Assembly (NCBI GenBank): GCA_003485825.1
Contig: DNHN01000249.1
Span: 1 to 11,012, forward strand
Length of the DNA: 11,012 bases
DNA from: Bacteroidota bacterium
GTDB lineage: Bacteria; Bacteroidota; Bacteroidia; NS11-12g; UBA9320
Direction: 5' to 3'
The translations under genes were made by a program, and so were the position numbers. The number at the start of each line of letters is the position of its first letter. Positions within the stretch are counted from its first letter, which is position 1. This document shows, in pieces, positions 1 to 8,029 of the stretch. Below the pieces are notes generated by a model. The model was not told the DNA's origin, made no database searches, and saw only the letters and a list, made by a program, of their open reading frames with translations.

Positions 1-3000
1 TTCTATAAAACGGTCGCTAACCACAGCGTCATGGACCACTTTACCTTGGACATCTATAAGCTTTACCCGAGTTATGTTTCGAGGAGCTTCTATAGTAATT
101 CGATTGATGAATGGATTAGGATATAACCTAACACCTAAGTCTTCAACACCATTGACAGACAGGCCTTGCACAAAATTAAAATCTACAAAAAGTGTATCAT
201 TTTCAATGATCTGATCTTCCGGATACTCTACCCTAAACTCTGCGGTGGCTAGTGCTATATCTGGATGAGTCAATGTACTATCAAATGAAACTGTGACCTC
301 TTCACCTGGAGCAGCACTAATAGTCTTGAAACTACGGTATATAGAAATAAGTCCTACCTTAACGTCACATACAATGTCGACATTGACTAGGGGCTCTATT
401 CCGTCATTTTTAAAAACGGCTACCGGCTTATAGATCGATGATTTATAGATATTTTCATTGAGCAGAGGCGCTAAAGAACGTACCACAGTTAGGTCGTTTC
501 TTTTCACTACCCTAAACAGCGTACTAAGTGTATTATTATCCGAATTATTATCCGTGGAAATAAGCGTGGACACAAGCGTATATGTGCCTGCGACACTACC
601 TACATAGGGATTTTTACTCACTACCGACTGAGCAGAGGAAGATGCTATCTTATTCACTGACAGAGTGTCTTGGTAAACCGTAACATTACTACTGTTTTTG
701 ATTGTAATCTTAATCTCGACATTTTTCACTGTATCAATGCCCATGTTTTGAACAAAAACACGCGGTAAACGAACATCTCCTAGTTCTAACGTATCTCCAT
801 CAGGAATCTCTATGTTTCTTATAATAGCCAAATCACTTTGATACCTCACTCCATAACCATTAAACAAAGTATCTGCAGCATTCGCCTGATCTTCATCCTT
901 CCAATGATTTTCAGCAGTCGCGTAGTAATCATTTATCTCATTGAAACTTACTGAACCAAAACTAATCGTATCAGTAGTAAACCCTGGAATATTTACCATC
1001 TGAGTATCATTCAATATACGGTTTGTAGTCGCATCTTCTATCAAAACAGATATTTTAGCCTCTACAGCATCGTTAATACCTGCATTTGCCACGACTAGGA
1101 GTACCTCTCCAGACGGACTTCCTCTTGCTATTATTCCATCAGGAGATAAAAACTTCACGAGCCTAAGATCGTTCCCGGTTACTACACTATAATCGACTAT
1201 CATCGTATCATTTTCTGGCTGCTGATCATCTGGAATGCTAGCTATGGCTTCCATGGTAAATTTGCCTAGCGAATCAATAGCCATTGGCTTAAACTGAAGT
1301 GCCTTTAGACTAAAAAAGGGTGACGGTTCTTGAATAGTATCCGTATACAATAGTGCACCATCAGCTCCTTTTTTATTTACTACAATAGTTACTTCTGATT
1401 GATCTTTGATCCCGTTATTTCTATAGGTTACTTTAGGTCGCACAGTTGTCCCTACAGCAAAGCGCTTATTATCTTGTGGTAGGTCTATTCTGATTATACC
1501 TATATCATCTTCTTTAGAGACGACGATAGAAGAATACGCAGTATCGTTTATTAAAAAACTATCTACAACCCCAGTCGTGTAGCTTCTAACCGTATGTTTT
1601 CCCTCTCTATTAACATAAAGCGTATCAAATGCTATAATGGATGTCCCGAGAGGATTTAAACTGACTACCTTTTGCTGTGTATAAAACAGTTCACCTGAAG
1701 CAGTCAATAGATCGAATTTCACTAAAATCGTTGTTTGTCTTCTCGCACCATAGTTTATTACTCGAACTACGGGCTGAAGCGGCCCTCTTCTGAGCTCCAC
1801 CGTATCATTTCGCCGCGGAGTAAATATCTGGTCTACAGCCACATCATAATCCTTAAAGAAATAGAAATCCAAGTCCTTACTATTATTATCTTGCACGCTG
1901 TCAGTACTCAGGATTGCCGTTACTTTAAAGTTGTACTCCCCTAATCTAAACTTACTTATTTTTCCTAGACTAACAGTGACTGTATCTCCACTTTGTAACG
2001 GTGTGATGGCCTCATACGTATACTCCAATTGATTAAATCGATTCCTAATTTCACCACGTACAATAAAAGAACCTTGATTTTGATATCCATAGTTAATTAC
2101 TCGTGCTTTTAATTCCAATGAATCATTAGGGCTGTACAAAAAGCTATCTCCTTGCATAGGCTGCACTATCTCTGCTATGGCAATATCATTCGCTACTTGC
2201 AAACGCGGCTGAATATTGAAGTTAAAATCAAATCCTGGTGAAAAAGAGGTCCAGTTAGTATCTCCAGCGGGTGCTGTGAAATAAAAGGTATTGGGTCTTA
2301 TTGGTGCTTCTTCTTGATAACTAAAAGCTACATTGGTAGTGTTGGTTTGGCGGATCCCTACAAAGAAAGCATTCGACACCTGTACGCGAGGCAATACAGC
2401 CATAATAAATGTACCTGGAGTCGACAGGGAAGTGTCCGACATAAATAATTCTTGACCAGGCAGCCCATTTGTATCTACATCCCATACGCCTAGCTGAAAC
2501 TGCCTATTAGCTGCTGTAAAATCTACCTTAATCTGATTAATGTAGGAGGTTCCTTTCACATAAAACTTAGCTATAAAATCACCTGTACTTCCGTTAAACC
2601 CTATACCTCCTGTACTACTTGAAAAAGGGTCTGAGTGAGAATATTCATTGTAATTCGCATTTCTAGCTTTTACAATTGAATTATTAGAAGTGTCCTGATC
2701 AGAATCTATTCTTATTTGAATGTTCTCTGTTCCTTGAGCACTTGGGGCATAGGTATCAAAATAAACAAACTGTTCTTCAAAAGGTGCGATTTCAGTCACC
2801 ACGGTACTATCCTTAAATGTGTTAGCTCCACTTACATCTAGGTACACTTTCTTATTGCGAATGGTATCTTTTCCTACATTAGCTATTACGGCTTTTATAC
2901 TATCTGGCTTATCCATCAATAATGGAACTCTGCCTAGACTATATACTCTTAATGCTTCTAAATCATCGAAGTTTGCTGGATGATAAATTTTCAATGTCGG

Positions 3001-3630
3001 GTGAATAGTGGTATTTGAAGTGGTGATGCTATCTATCCCCCCGGTACTCGATCCGTACCTAAATTTAACTTCGTGTCCATTTATAAAACCCGGAACAAAA
3101 AAACTAGTTTCCACTAACCAATTCATTGTAGCTACTTGATTGGTAGTCTGCGTATATTCTACTAGAATCTCTAAATTTTTGGTTCCACCTGTAGTATCCC
3201 AACGCATAGGCGTTGTAAGTGGGAAAATCACTTCTTTAGGTAAATTACCAAGCAGTCTTTTTGGGTTTGCATCATAAATTAGTTGCATACCGGAACTCCT
3301 ACTCTCTAATGCCCAGTTTAGTGCCGTAGAGTCAAATCTGCTAGCCGAGGTAGCTTTTACAAATACTCGCATGTTACAATTGCCTCTCAATGAATCAAAG
3401 GATCTATGTTTAAACGAAATGGCAGATATAGTATCTCCATGACTCAAACTATCCATAGAAGCCGCTGGATAAATAAAAGCAAAACGACTGTAATATGCAG
3501 GAAGTGTATCAGTCCGAATAGGTCCGAAATTACCACTTGAAAATGCGCCGTCTCCGACAGTTGTGTATTGAGCATTGCTCAATAATGAAAAACAGGCTAT
3601 GAGGAGTAAAAAGAAGTACCGAAGTATCAT
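1..3630 (-). CDS. Large secreted repeat protein with T9SS type A sorting domain (C-terminus cut by window edge)
   Basis: The minus-strand frame is open from ATG at 3630 to position 1 (1210 codons, no stop); an in-frame TAG at 3672-3670 and no other candidate start support this ATG. Residues 1-20 form a signal peptide (MILRYFFLLLIACFSLLSNA) with cleavage before Gln21. After an N-terminal beta-rich region (about 21-220) come one CARDB-like module (about 221-325), a Gly/Ser-rich beta-sandwich-like segment (about 325-478), then six consecutive modules of 111-115 residues starting near 2196, 1851, 1512, 1179, 837 and 504. Each opens with a D-hydrophobic strand, carries a V-x-N-x-G type turn, and ends near an N-D/N-N pair. 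Residues 1169-1174 are LYPNPF, and VKLIDVQGKVV follows, the hallmark of the Por/T9SS type A sorting domain; only its last few dozen residues are missing. Known for the family: export across the outer membrane and attachment to, or release from, the cell surface. Adhesin, gliding or scaffold function is inference; no catalytic domain is visible. Confidence 0.9.
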   Translation of the reverse strand, partial: MILRYFFLLLIACFSLLSNAQYTTVGDGAFSSGNFGPIRTDTLPAYYSRFAFIYPAASMDSLSHGDTISAISFKHRSFDSLRGNCNMRVFVKATSASRFDSTALNWALESRSSGMQLIYDANPKRLLGNLPKEVIFPLTTPMRWDTTGGTKNLEILVEYTQTTNQVATMNWLVETSFFVPGFINGHEVKFRYGSSTGGIDSITTSNTTIHPTLKIYHPANFDDLEALRVYSLGRVPLLMDKPDSIKAVIANVGKDTIRNKKVYLDVSGANTFKDSTVVTEIAPFEEQFVYFDTYAPSAQGTENIQIRIDSDQDTSNNSIVKARNANYNEYSHSDPFSSSTGGIGFNGSTGDFIAKFYVKGTSYINQIKVDFTAANRQFQLGVWDVDTNGLPGQELFMSDTSLSTPGTFIMAVLPRVQVSNAFFVGIRQTNTTNVAFSYQEEAPIRPNTFYFTAPAGDTNWTSFSPGFDFNFNIQPRLQVANDIAIAEIVQPMQGDSFLYSPNDSLELKARVINYGYQNQGSFIVRGEIRNRFNQLEYTYEAITPLQSGDTVTVSLGKISKFRLGEYNFKVTAILSTDSVQDNNSKDLDFYFFKDYDVAVDQIFTPRRNDTVELRRGPLQPVVRVINYGARRQTTILVKFDLLTASGELFYTQQKVVSLNPLGTSIIAFDTLYVNREGKHTVRSYTTGVVDSFLINDTAYSSIVVSKEDDIGIIRIDLPQDNKRFAVGTTVRPKVTYRNNGIKDQSEVTIVVNKKGADGALLYTDTIQEPSPFFSLKALQFKPMAIDSLGKFTMEAIASIPDDQQPENDTMIVDYSVVTGNDLRLVKFLSPDGIIARGSPSGEVLLVVANAGINDAVEAKISVLIEDATTNRILNDTQMVNIPGFTTDTISFGSVSFNEINDYYATAENHWKDEDQANAADTLFNGYGVRYQSDLAIIRNIEIPDGDTLELGDVRLPRVFVQNMGIDTVKNVEIKITIKNSSNVTVYQDTLSVNKIASSSAQSVVSKNPYVGSVAGTYTLVSTLISTDNNSDNNTLSTLFRVVKRNDLTVVRSLAPLLNENIYKSSIYKPVAVFKNDGIEPLVNVDIVCDVKVGLISIYRSFKTISAAPGEEVTVSFDSTLTHPDIALATAEFRVEYPEDQIIENDTLFVDFNFVQGLSVNGVEDLGVRLYPNPFINRITIEAPRNITRVKLIDVQGKVVHDAVVSDRFIE

Positions 3631-3637
3631 ATGTGAC

Positions 3638-3645
3638 CAAAAATA
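3638..3645 (-). promoter_or_regulatory. Possible Bacteroidota -7 element (TATTTTTG)
   Basis: Read on the minus strand this is TATTTTTG, an exact match to the Bacteroidota -7 consensus TAnnTTTG. It lies only 7 bp before the ATG of the large T9SS protein, so the mRNA would be nearly leaderless. I see no TTG-type -33 element at the expected distance upstream. In AT-rich DNA such an 8-mer can arise by chance, so this is a weak call. Confidence 0.25.
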
Positions 3646-3851
3646 AAGATTATTGATGGAATCATTGTCCTATCTCAGTATATAGCGTAAATTCACACCG
3701 TAAAATGACAAAACATTTTGCCCTAAAGCGACTCGTAATTCTGTAATCTATAATTTCGTAGCGTCAGATAAATGACTGGTAAGATGCGTCAATATGCTCT
3801 AATGAGACAATGGAATAAATCAGCCCATACGTGCTTCAGCGTGTTTATTGT

Positions 3852-3929
3852 CCTGTCATTTAGCTTACTTAAAATTAATAACATATAGATAAAGTAAATA
3901 AACTAAATGACCCTCTCGAGGATGACAGG
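3852..3929. repeat. Composite inverted repeat with two alternative pairings
   Basis: The left arm CCTGTCATTTAG (3852-3863) can pair in two ways. TCATTTAG (3856-3863) is the exact complement of CTAAATGA (3903-3910). CCTGTCAT (3852-3859) is the exact complement of ATGACAGG (3922-3929). The two 8-bp helices share TCAT and so compete for it, or combine into a 12-bp helix with a bulge in the right arm. An additional TTACTT (3865-3870) / AAGTAA (3891-3896) pairing lies inside. The element sits about 90-170 bp upstream of the methyltransferase start. Its function is unknown; it could be an RNA switch, an operator or a repeat remnant. Confidence 0.45.
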
Positions 3930-4021
3930 TGTACCAAGGCCATCACACGTATTATTTGTAATCAAGACATGCGCCAACTGCCTAACCATATCCTATAGGG
4001 AGCTTTAAAAACACTACTAAA

Positions 4022-4813
4022 ATGAGTACTGATTATTTAGCAATTAACCGAAAACTTTGGAATGAGAAAACTCCAATCCATGTAAAGAGCGACTTCTACG
4101 AAATGGAAGACTTCCTCAACGGCAAGAACTCGCTTAAATCGATAGAGTTATCACTGCTCGGAGAAGTGCGTGGCAAATCTATCCTTCACCTTCAGTGTCA
4201 CTTCGGGCAAGACAGCCTAAGTCTAGCTCGGATGGGAGCTAAAGTCACTGGTTTAGATCTATCTAATGAGTCTATCAAAAAGGCACAAGAGCTGAACGAG
4301 CATATGGGTTTAGATGCCACATTCGTTTGCTCAGATGTCTATAGTGCGAAGGACCACATTCAGGAAAAATTCGATATTGTGTTCACTTCCTATGGCACTA
4401 TAGGCTGGCTACCAGACCTCGATAAATGGGCGGATATCGTCAGTCATTATATGAAACCCAATGGTAAATTCATCTTCGTAGAGTTACATCCCGTAGTATG
4501 GATGTATGATGACAGTTTTAAGCACCTGATATTCTCTTATTTCAATGAAAAGGCAATAGTAGAAAACAACCCCGGCACCTATGCAGATCAAGGCGCAGAC
4601 ATTGAGCTAACTGAAATCGGCTGGAATCATCCGCTTTCAGAGGTATTTAATTCCTTGATGACTAAAAACTTAAAAATAAGCCACTTCCAAGAGTACGACT
4701 ATTCTCCTCATCCATGTTTTACAGGAATGATAGAAAGGGCTCCTGGTGAGTTTATCGCAGAAAGTACTGAAGGTAAACTTCCGATGACGTATTCATTAGT
4801 CATGTCGTTTTAA
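4022..4813 (+). CDS. Class I SAM-dependent methyltransferase
   Basis: This 263-residue protein has the Rossmann-type methyltransferase order. Motif I is ILHLQCHFGQDSL (residues 54-66), an unusual form in which the normal E/DxGxGxG glycine loop reads QCHFGQD. Asp79 in GLDLS, at the end of strand 2, should bind the ribose hydroxyls of SAM; Asp105 in CSDVY fits the adenine-contact position. FDIVFTSYG (117-125) is strand 4 and KPNGKFIFVELHP (145-157) is the strand-5 region. The C-terminal third (about 160-263) contains Trp, His and Tyr residues that may shape the acceptor pocket. It is soluble, with no signal peptide or membrane segment. The substrate cannot be told from sequence; a small molecule is more likely than RNA or DNA because no nucleic-acid-binding domain is present. 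It starts at an ATG after an AT-rich leader, and the next gene follows on the same strand after 78 bp (39 bp if that gene uses its TTG start). Confidence 0.85.
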   Translation: MSTDYLAINRKLWNEKTPIHVKSDFYEMEDFLNGKNSLKSIELSLLGEVRGKSILHLQCHFGQDSLSLARMGAKVTGLDLSNESIKKAQELNEHMGLDATFVCSDVYSAKDHIQEKFDIVFTSYGTIGWLPDLDKWADIVSHYMKPNGKFIFVELHPVVWMYDDSFKHLIFSYFNEKAIVENNPGTYADQGADIELTEIGWNHPLSEVFNSLMTKNLKISHFQEYDYSPHPCFTGMIERAPGEFIAESTEGKLPMTYSLVMSF

Positions 4814-4891
4814 TAGTTTATACCGTTATTTGATTGGATAAATAATTTAGTCTTGAGTATTTCAACATCACAAACTACTGATTTGTCCGCC

Positions 4892-5644
4892 ATGGATAAA
4901 AAGTATATCACCTGTCTCAAGCTGGTGGAACACATTGTTAATCGAGAATTAGGAACTGTACTGGACAGCAAATACTACCATAATCTAGGCAGAGTATCGT
5001 GTTTTATAGATACGTCTCTAGACTCGTTAACGCTAGTACAAAAAGCTGTTCTTCTTGAGTCGTTTGACGACTTGTTTGATGAACTATCAGCATTTGATAA
5101 TCTAGAAAATTTCAATAGGCACGTCATTAATTACATCAAAGAAAATGAGTTGGGTTTGGCATGCTCACTACCAGAGCTGCGTGCTCTGCATTCTTTTGTG
5201 CTATTCCAAAAGAAACACCAACTACTGGACCAGTTAAAATCATTTGGTAAGCAGATAATAAGCATATCGATAAGACAACAACTGGCTGTAAGTTCCGATG
5301 AACTTATCACTTTACTAAAGCAAGAAGGAGAGCAGGTAATACAACTATTGAGGTCCAATCTTATTCTATTTACGGCAAAACACAAAAAGCTTGAAAACAC
5401 GATACGTTTGCTTACTGATTTTGAGCAAATTCTTAATCTAGGCGATGATTTTTTAGATGTCAGAAAAGACATTCACAACGAACGAATACGTGTAAAGAGC
5501 TCTATCCAACACAGATTCAGACTCTTGATGATGCTAATAGTTCAAATCAGCAAGACGTTTTTCAAGAATCCACTAAAGTGCTTGTATTACTACCCGAAAT
5601 GCAGCTTTTTTTATTTAATACATCAGGATAGAATAACTCTTTGA
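4892..5644 (+). CDS. Unrecognised helical protein, 3' end probably frameshifted
   Basis: I do not recognise this protein. The frame is open from just after the methyltransferase stop; I chose ATG at 4892 (MDKKYITCLKLVEH, 250 residues), but a TTG at 4853 would add 13 polar residues. It is mostly predicted helix rich in Leu, Asp, Glu and Lys, without signal peptide or obvious catalytic motif. Up to about residue 200 (DVRKDIHNERIRV) composition is uniform. The last 50 residues then change to a basic, Phe/Tyr/Cys-rich tail unlike the rest. From about 5491 the -1 frame gives an acidic and polar continuation of the expected kind (KELYPTQIQTLDDANSS...), ending with TAG at 5629-5631. The simplest explanation is a one-base loss near GTAAAG (5492-5497), real or from sequencing. 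Its position behind the methyltransferase without a visible terminator suggests co-transcription; function is unknown. Confidence 0.6.
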   Translation: MDKKYITCLKLVEHIVNRELGTVLDSKYYHNLGRVSCFIDTSLDSLTLVQKAVLLESFDDLFDELSAFDNLENFNRHVINYIKENELGLACSLPELRALHSFVLFQKKHQLLDQLKSFGKQIISISIRQQLAVSSDELITLLKQEGEQVIQLLRSNLILFTAKHKKLENTIRLLTDFEQILNLGDDFLDVRKDIHNERIRVKSSIQHRFRLLMMLIVQISKTFFKNPLKCLYYYPKCSFFYLIHQDRITL

Positions 5645-5681
5645 ATTATAGAAATGATAGTTGAACTTCGTGTTAACAAAC

Positions 5682-5714
5682 AAAAGCCCATCGTCTCATA
5701 GACCATGGGCTTTT
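5682..5714. terminator. Bidirectional intrinsic terminator
   Basis: The arms AAAAGCCCAT (5682-5691) and ATGGGCTTTT (5705-5714) are perfect complements. Inside them, after one C-C mismatch, GTCT (5693-5696) pairs with AGAC (5700-5703) around a CAT loop. The stem has a GC core, with an A-tract on the left and a T-tract on the right, so it should end transcription in both directions. It lies between the stop at 5644 of the plus-strand helical protein and the stop at 5740 of the convergent minus-strand peptidase, exactly where a shared terminator is expected. Confidence 0.9.
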
Positions 5715-5739
5715 ATTCTCAATTGATTAAACTACTCGA

Positions 5740-7929
5740 TTATCTAGCGAGTGTCATCTCATCTACGATGTGCTTAGCTCCTGCAAGCTTATCTATACAC
5801 CACAATACGTAGCGAATATCTACAGATATCGTACGTTGTAAATCTGGTTCAAAAGCAATATCTCCACTCATGGCTTCCCAATTACCGTCAAAAGCAAGAC
5901 CGATAAGTTCACCGTTTCCGTTGATCACTGGACTACCTGAGTTACCACCTGTAATATCATTGTTACTCAAGAAACAGATTCTAAGATCCTCTCCCTCTTT
6001 TGCATAATCTCCATAATCTTGCTCTCTAGCTACTTCAAGGTAATTAGGAGGCAAATCAAACTCGTGGTCACCTGGCTGATACTTCTCTAAGACACCTTTC
6101 ATAGTGGTGAAGTGCTTGTATTGCATAGCGTCACCCGGAGAGTAGTCTAATACTTGCCCATAGCTGAATCTCATACTGCTATTTGCATTTGGTGCAAATG
6201 CCTTATCTGGATACATTTGGAATAACGCTGCTTTGTATAATCTGTCCGCTGTTTCTCTTTTTTGATCTGCATCTGCAAACATTACTTGAAGTTCTTCTAG
6301 GTAAAAGTTTAGCATAGTGCTAGCAAAAGTTACCCCTGGATCTTTAGATAGTTTCTTAGCACTTGGCTTTTCTAAAAATGCCATTGCTTTATCCTGATCC
6401 ACTAATATTGATTTTTCAAATATGAGGTCTACCATCTCACCTACATCTCCTTTGCATTTTGCCAGTTTTTTATTAAAATCTTCAGGTCTTTGGTTGGCAG
6501 GTATGTCATTTACATAAAACGTAATCATTTCCTTTGCAACTTCCCTATCTATAGGCATGTAGTAATCTTTAAAATTACCTGGTGTAGCAGCCTTCATGTT
6601 AGCTATCATAGCATCAATTTGACCTTGAATTTTTTCTTTGGCTTCTTTATCTTTTTCCTTACTTAGAGTTTCATACAGACCGGATAATCTGCTAAAACCA
6701 AAACCGTACTTGGTAAACTCTATACCGTATATAGCTTCCATCCAATACGTCTGAGCCAGTATTTTTTCGTCGTATACTTTGTATGCTTCTTCATACATAC
6801 TTATCACGTTTCCAAATTTGGCTTTACGAGCCGCATCTCCACTATTTACCCATTTCGTAAATGCTTCCTCTTCACCTCTTTTCTTTCCTTCTATATCTAG
6901 TCTTTTTAATCCACGAGTCTGTCCCATGAAGTACTTCCAGTAGTTCGCTACACCAGCGTGTTTTGAAGCATACATTAAGTCTACTTCATCGCTTTGTTGT
7001 TGGTATTTCTCATATACATCTAGTTTCGCTCTTCTTATTTTCACACGAGCAGGCTGATCTAAATCAGTAGCATTTTTTACTCCATAAGAAGAAAGGTATC
7101 TGTCTGTGCTTCCTGGGAATCCCCATATCATTGCGAAATCTCCCTTCTCTACACCTTTCATACTTACAGGTAAGTGATGCTTAGGAGTGTACGGGATATT
7201 ATCTTCCGCATAGTCTTTAGTTGCTTTATTATCCTTATCCGCATATACACGGAACATAGAAAAATCTCCAGTGTGACGAGGCCACATCCAGTTATCCGTG
7301 TCACCACCGTATTTACCTACACTCTCTGGAGGAGTACCTACTAGTCTCACATCGCCAAATACTTCATATACATAAGCGAAGTACTTATTCCCACTAAACA
7401 TCTCTTTGATATCTACCGAGTACGTTCCATCATTAGATAATTCTTTTTTAATAGCTGATGAGTTTTTAGCGATTACAGATCCACGAGCTTCACCAAGTGC
7501 ATCTTCAGCTACTCCTTCCAATACTTTATCCGTGATGTCTTCTATCTTCACAAGAAAAGAAACACTAAATCCCGCAGACTTCTCTTCCGAATGGTTTTTA
7601 GCCCAAAAGCCATTCTTTAAGTGATTGGCCGTAGTGGTGCTCAGTTTTTGAATAGCACTGTATCCACAGTGATGGTTTGTAAGAATCAGTCCTTGATTAC
7701 TAATAATCTCACCGGTACAAAATCCAGACCCTAACCGTACGATAGCGTCTTTCATGCTGTTATTATTGATACTGTAAATCTGCTCAGGAGTCATTTTTAG
7801 ACCCAATCGCTGCATTTCAGCATAATTATCTGTGAGCAGTGCCGGTATCCACATACCTTCATCTGCTTTGGCAAAAAGACTGCTGAATACAGCAGCTAAC
7901 CCTAACACTAATGTATAAATTTTTTTCAT
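5740..7929 (-). CDS. S46 family serine dipeptidyl peptidase, DPP7-like
   Basis: This is a secreted exopeptidase of family S46, which removes dipeptides from peptide N-termini in the periplasm or at the cell surface of Bacteroidota. I use the second ATG (7929): it starts a signal peptide MKKIYTLVLGLAAVFSSLFA with cleavage after AKA, before DEGMW; an ATG at 7953 would put eight extra residues in front. Length is 729 residues, typical of DPP7/DPP11. The trypsin-like catalytic residues are visible: His87 in TNHHCGY, Asp222 in WPRHTGDF and Ser664 in GGNSGSPV. The large helical insertion (about 270-550) is the family's lid domain. Eighteen residues after the Ser is Gly682 (FDGNWE). In DPP11 enzymes an Arg at this place gives Asp/Glu specificity, so Gly points to DPP7-like preference for hydrophobic P1 residues (inference). 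It lies 100 bp behind the GT-C-like gene and ends at the shared terminator. Confidence 0.93.
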   Translation of the reverse strand: MKKIYTLVLGLAAVFSSLFAKADEGMWIPALLTDNYAEMQRLGLKMTPEQIYSINNNSMKDAIVRLGSGFCTGEIISNQGLILTNHHCGYSAIQKLSTTTANHLKNGFWAKNHSEEKSAGFSVSFLVKIEDITDKVLEGVAEDALGEARGSVIAKNSSAIKKELSNDGTYSVDIKEMFSGNKYFAYVYEVFGDVRLVGTPPESVGKYGGDTDNWMWPRHTGDFSMFRVYADKDNKATKDYAEDNIPYTPKHHLPVSMKGVEKGDFAMIWGFPGSTDRYLSSYGVKNATDLDQPARVKIRRAKLDVYEKYQQQSDEVDLMYASKHAGVANYWKYFMGQTRGLKRLDIEGKKRGEEEAFTKWVNSGDAARKAKFGNVISMYEEAYKVYDEKILAQTYWMEAIYGIEFTKYGFGFSRLSGLYETLSKEKDKEAKEKIQGQIDAMIANMKAATPGNFKDYYMPIDREVAKEMITFYVNDIPANQRPEDFNKKLAKCKGDVGEMVDLIFEKSILVDQDKAMAFLEKPSAKKLSKDPGVTFASTMLNFYLEELQVMFADADQKRETADRLYKAALFQMYPDKAFAPNANSSMRFSYGQVLDYSPGDAMQYKHFTTMKGVLEKYQPGDHEFDLPPNYLEVAREQDYGDYAKEGEDLRICFLSNNDITGGNSGSPVINGNGELIGLAFDGNWEAMSGDIAFEPDLQRTISVDIRYVLWCIDKLAGAKHIVDEMTLAR

Positions 7930-7978
7930 TTGACTTTTTAAAATATGCGACAAATCTCGATTTTCTGGACTATTTTCC

Positions 7979-7992
7979 TATCCTTTTGGATA
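7979..7992. other. Small perfect hairpin upstream of the S46 peptidase gene
   Basis: TATCC and GGATA form a 5-bp stem around a TTTT loop (AAAA on the minus strand), about 50 bp upstream of the peptidase start and about 37 bp downstream of the GT-C-like gene's stop. On the minus strand, in which both genes are read, no T-tract follows the stem, so it is not a normal terminator. It may be an operator half-site or chance in AT-rich DNA. Confidence 0.2.
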
Positions 7993-8029
7993 AAAATACG
8001 AGATAAACAGATGGGTTTTAAATAAGGAG

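Larger units (their letters stand above)
3631..4021. other. 391-bp divergent intergenic region
   Basis: This non-coding stretch separates the minus-strand T9SS protein gene from the plus-strand methyltransferase gene, so it must hold promoters for both unless transcription enters from elsewhere. I found no convincing coding frame in it on either strand. It contains a composite inverted repeat (annotated separately at 3852-3929) and a short hairpin CAAAA-CA-TTTTG near 3709-3720. No tRNA, no known riboswitch consensus and no clear transposon ends are visible. Confidence 0.7.

Noticed and set aside
1735..1944. 69-codon plus-strand open frame opposite the T9SS protein
   Set aside because: Antisense to a frame that is uninterrupted for 1210 codons; no domain or promoter.
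3950..3958. TATTATTTG as a promoter for the methyltransferase gene
   Set aside because: It has three instead of two bases between TA and TTTG, no TTG element at the right distance upstream, and lies more than 60 bp from the start codon.
5449..5455. TTTTTTA heptamer as a programmed -1 frameshift site
   Set aside because: Phase is right, but runs of T are common in this DNA, no convincing downstream stem or pseudoknot was found, and the protein reads better if the shift lies near 5490.
5131..5472. 113-codon minus-strand open frame inside the helical protein gene
   Set aside because: Ser/Cys-rich product typical of an antisense frame over a Leu/Glu/Lys-rich helical protein.
7406..7624. 72-codon plus-strand open frame opposite the peptidase gene
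   Set aside because: Covers conserved S46 coding sequence on the other strand; Ser/Ala/Pro-rich shadow.
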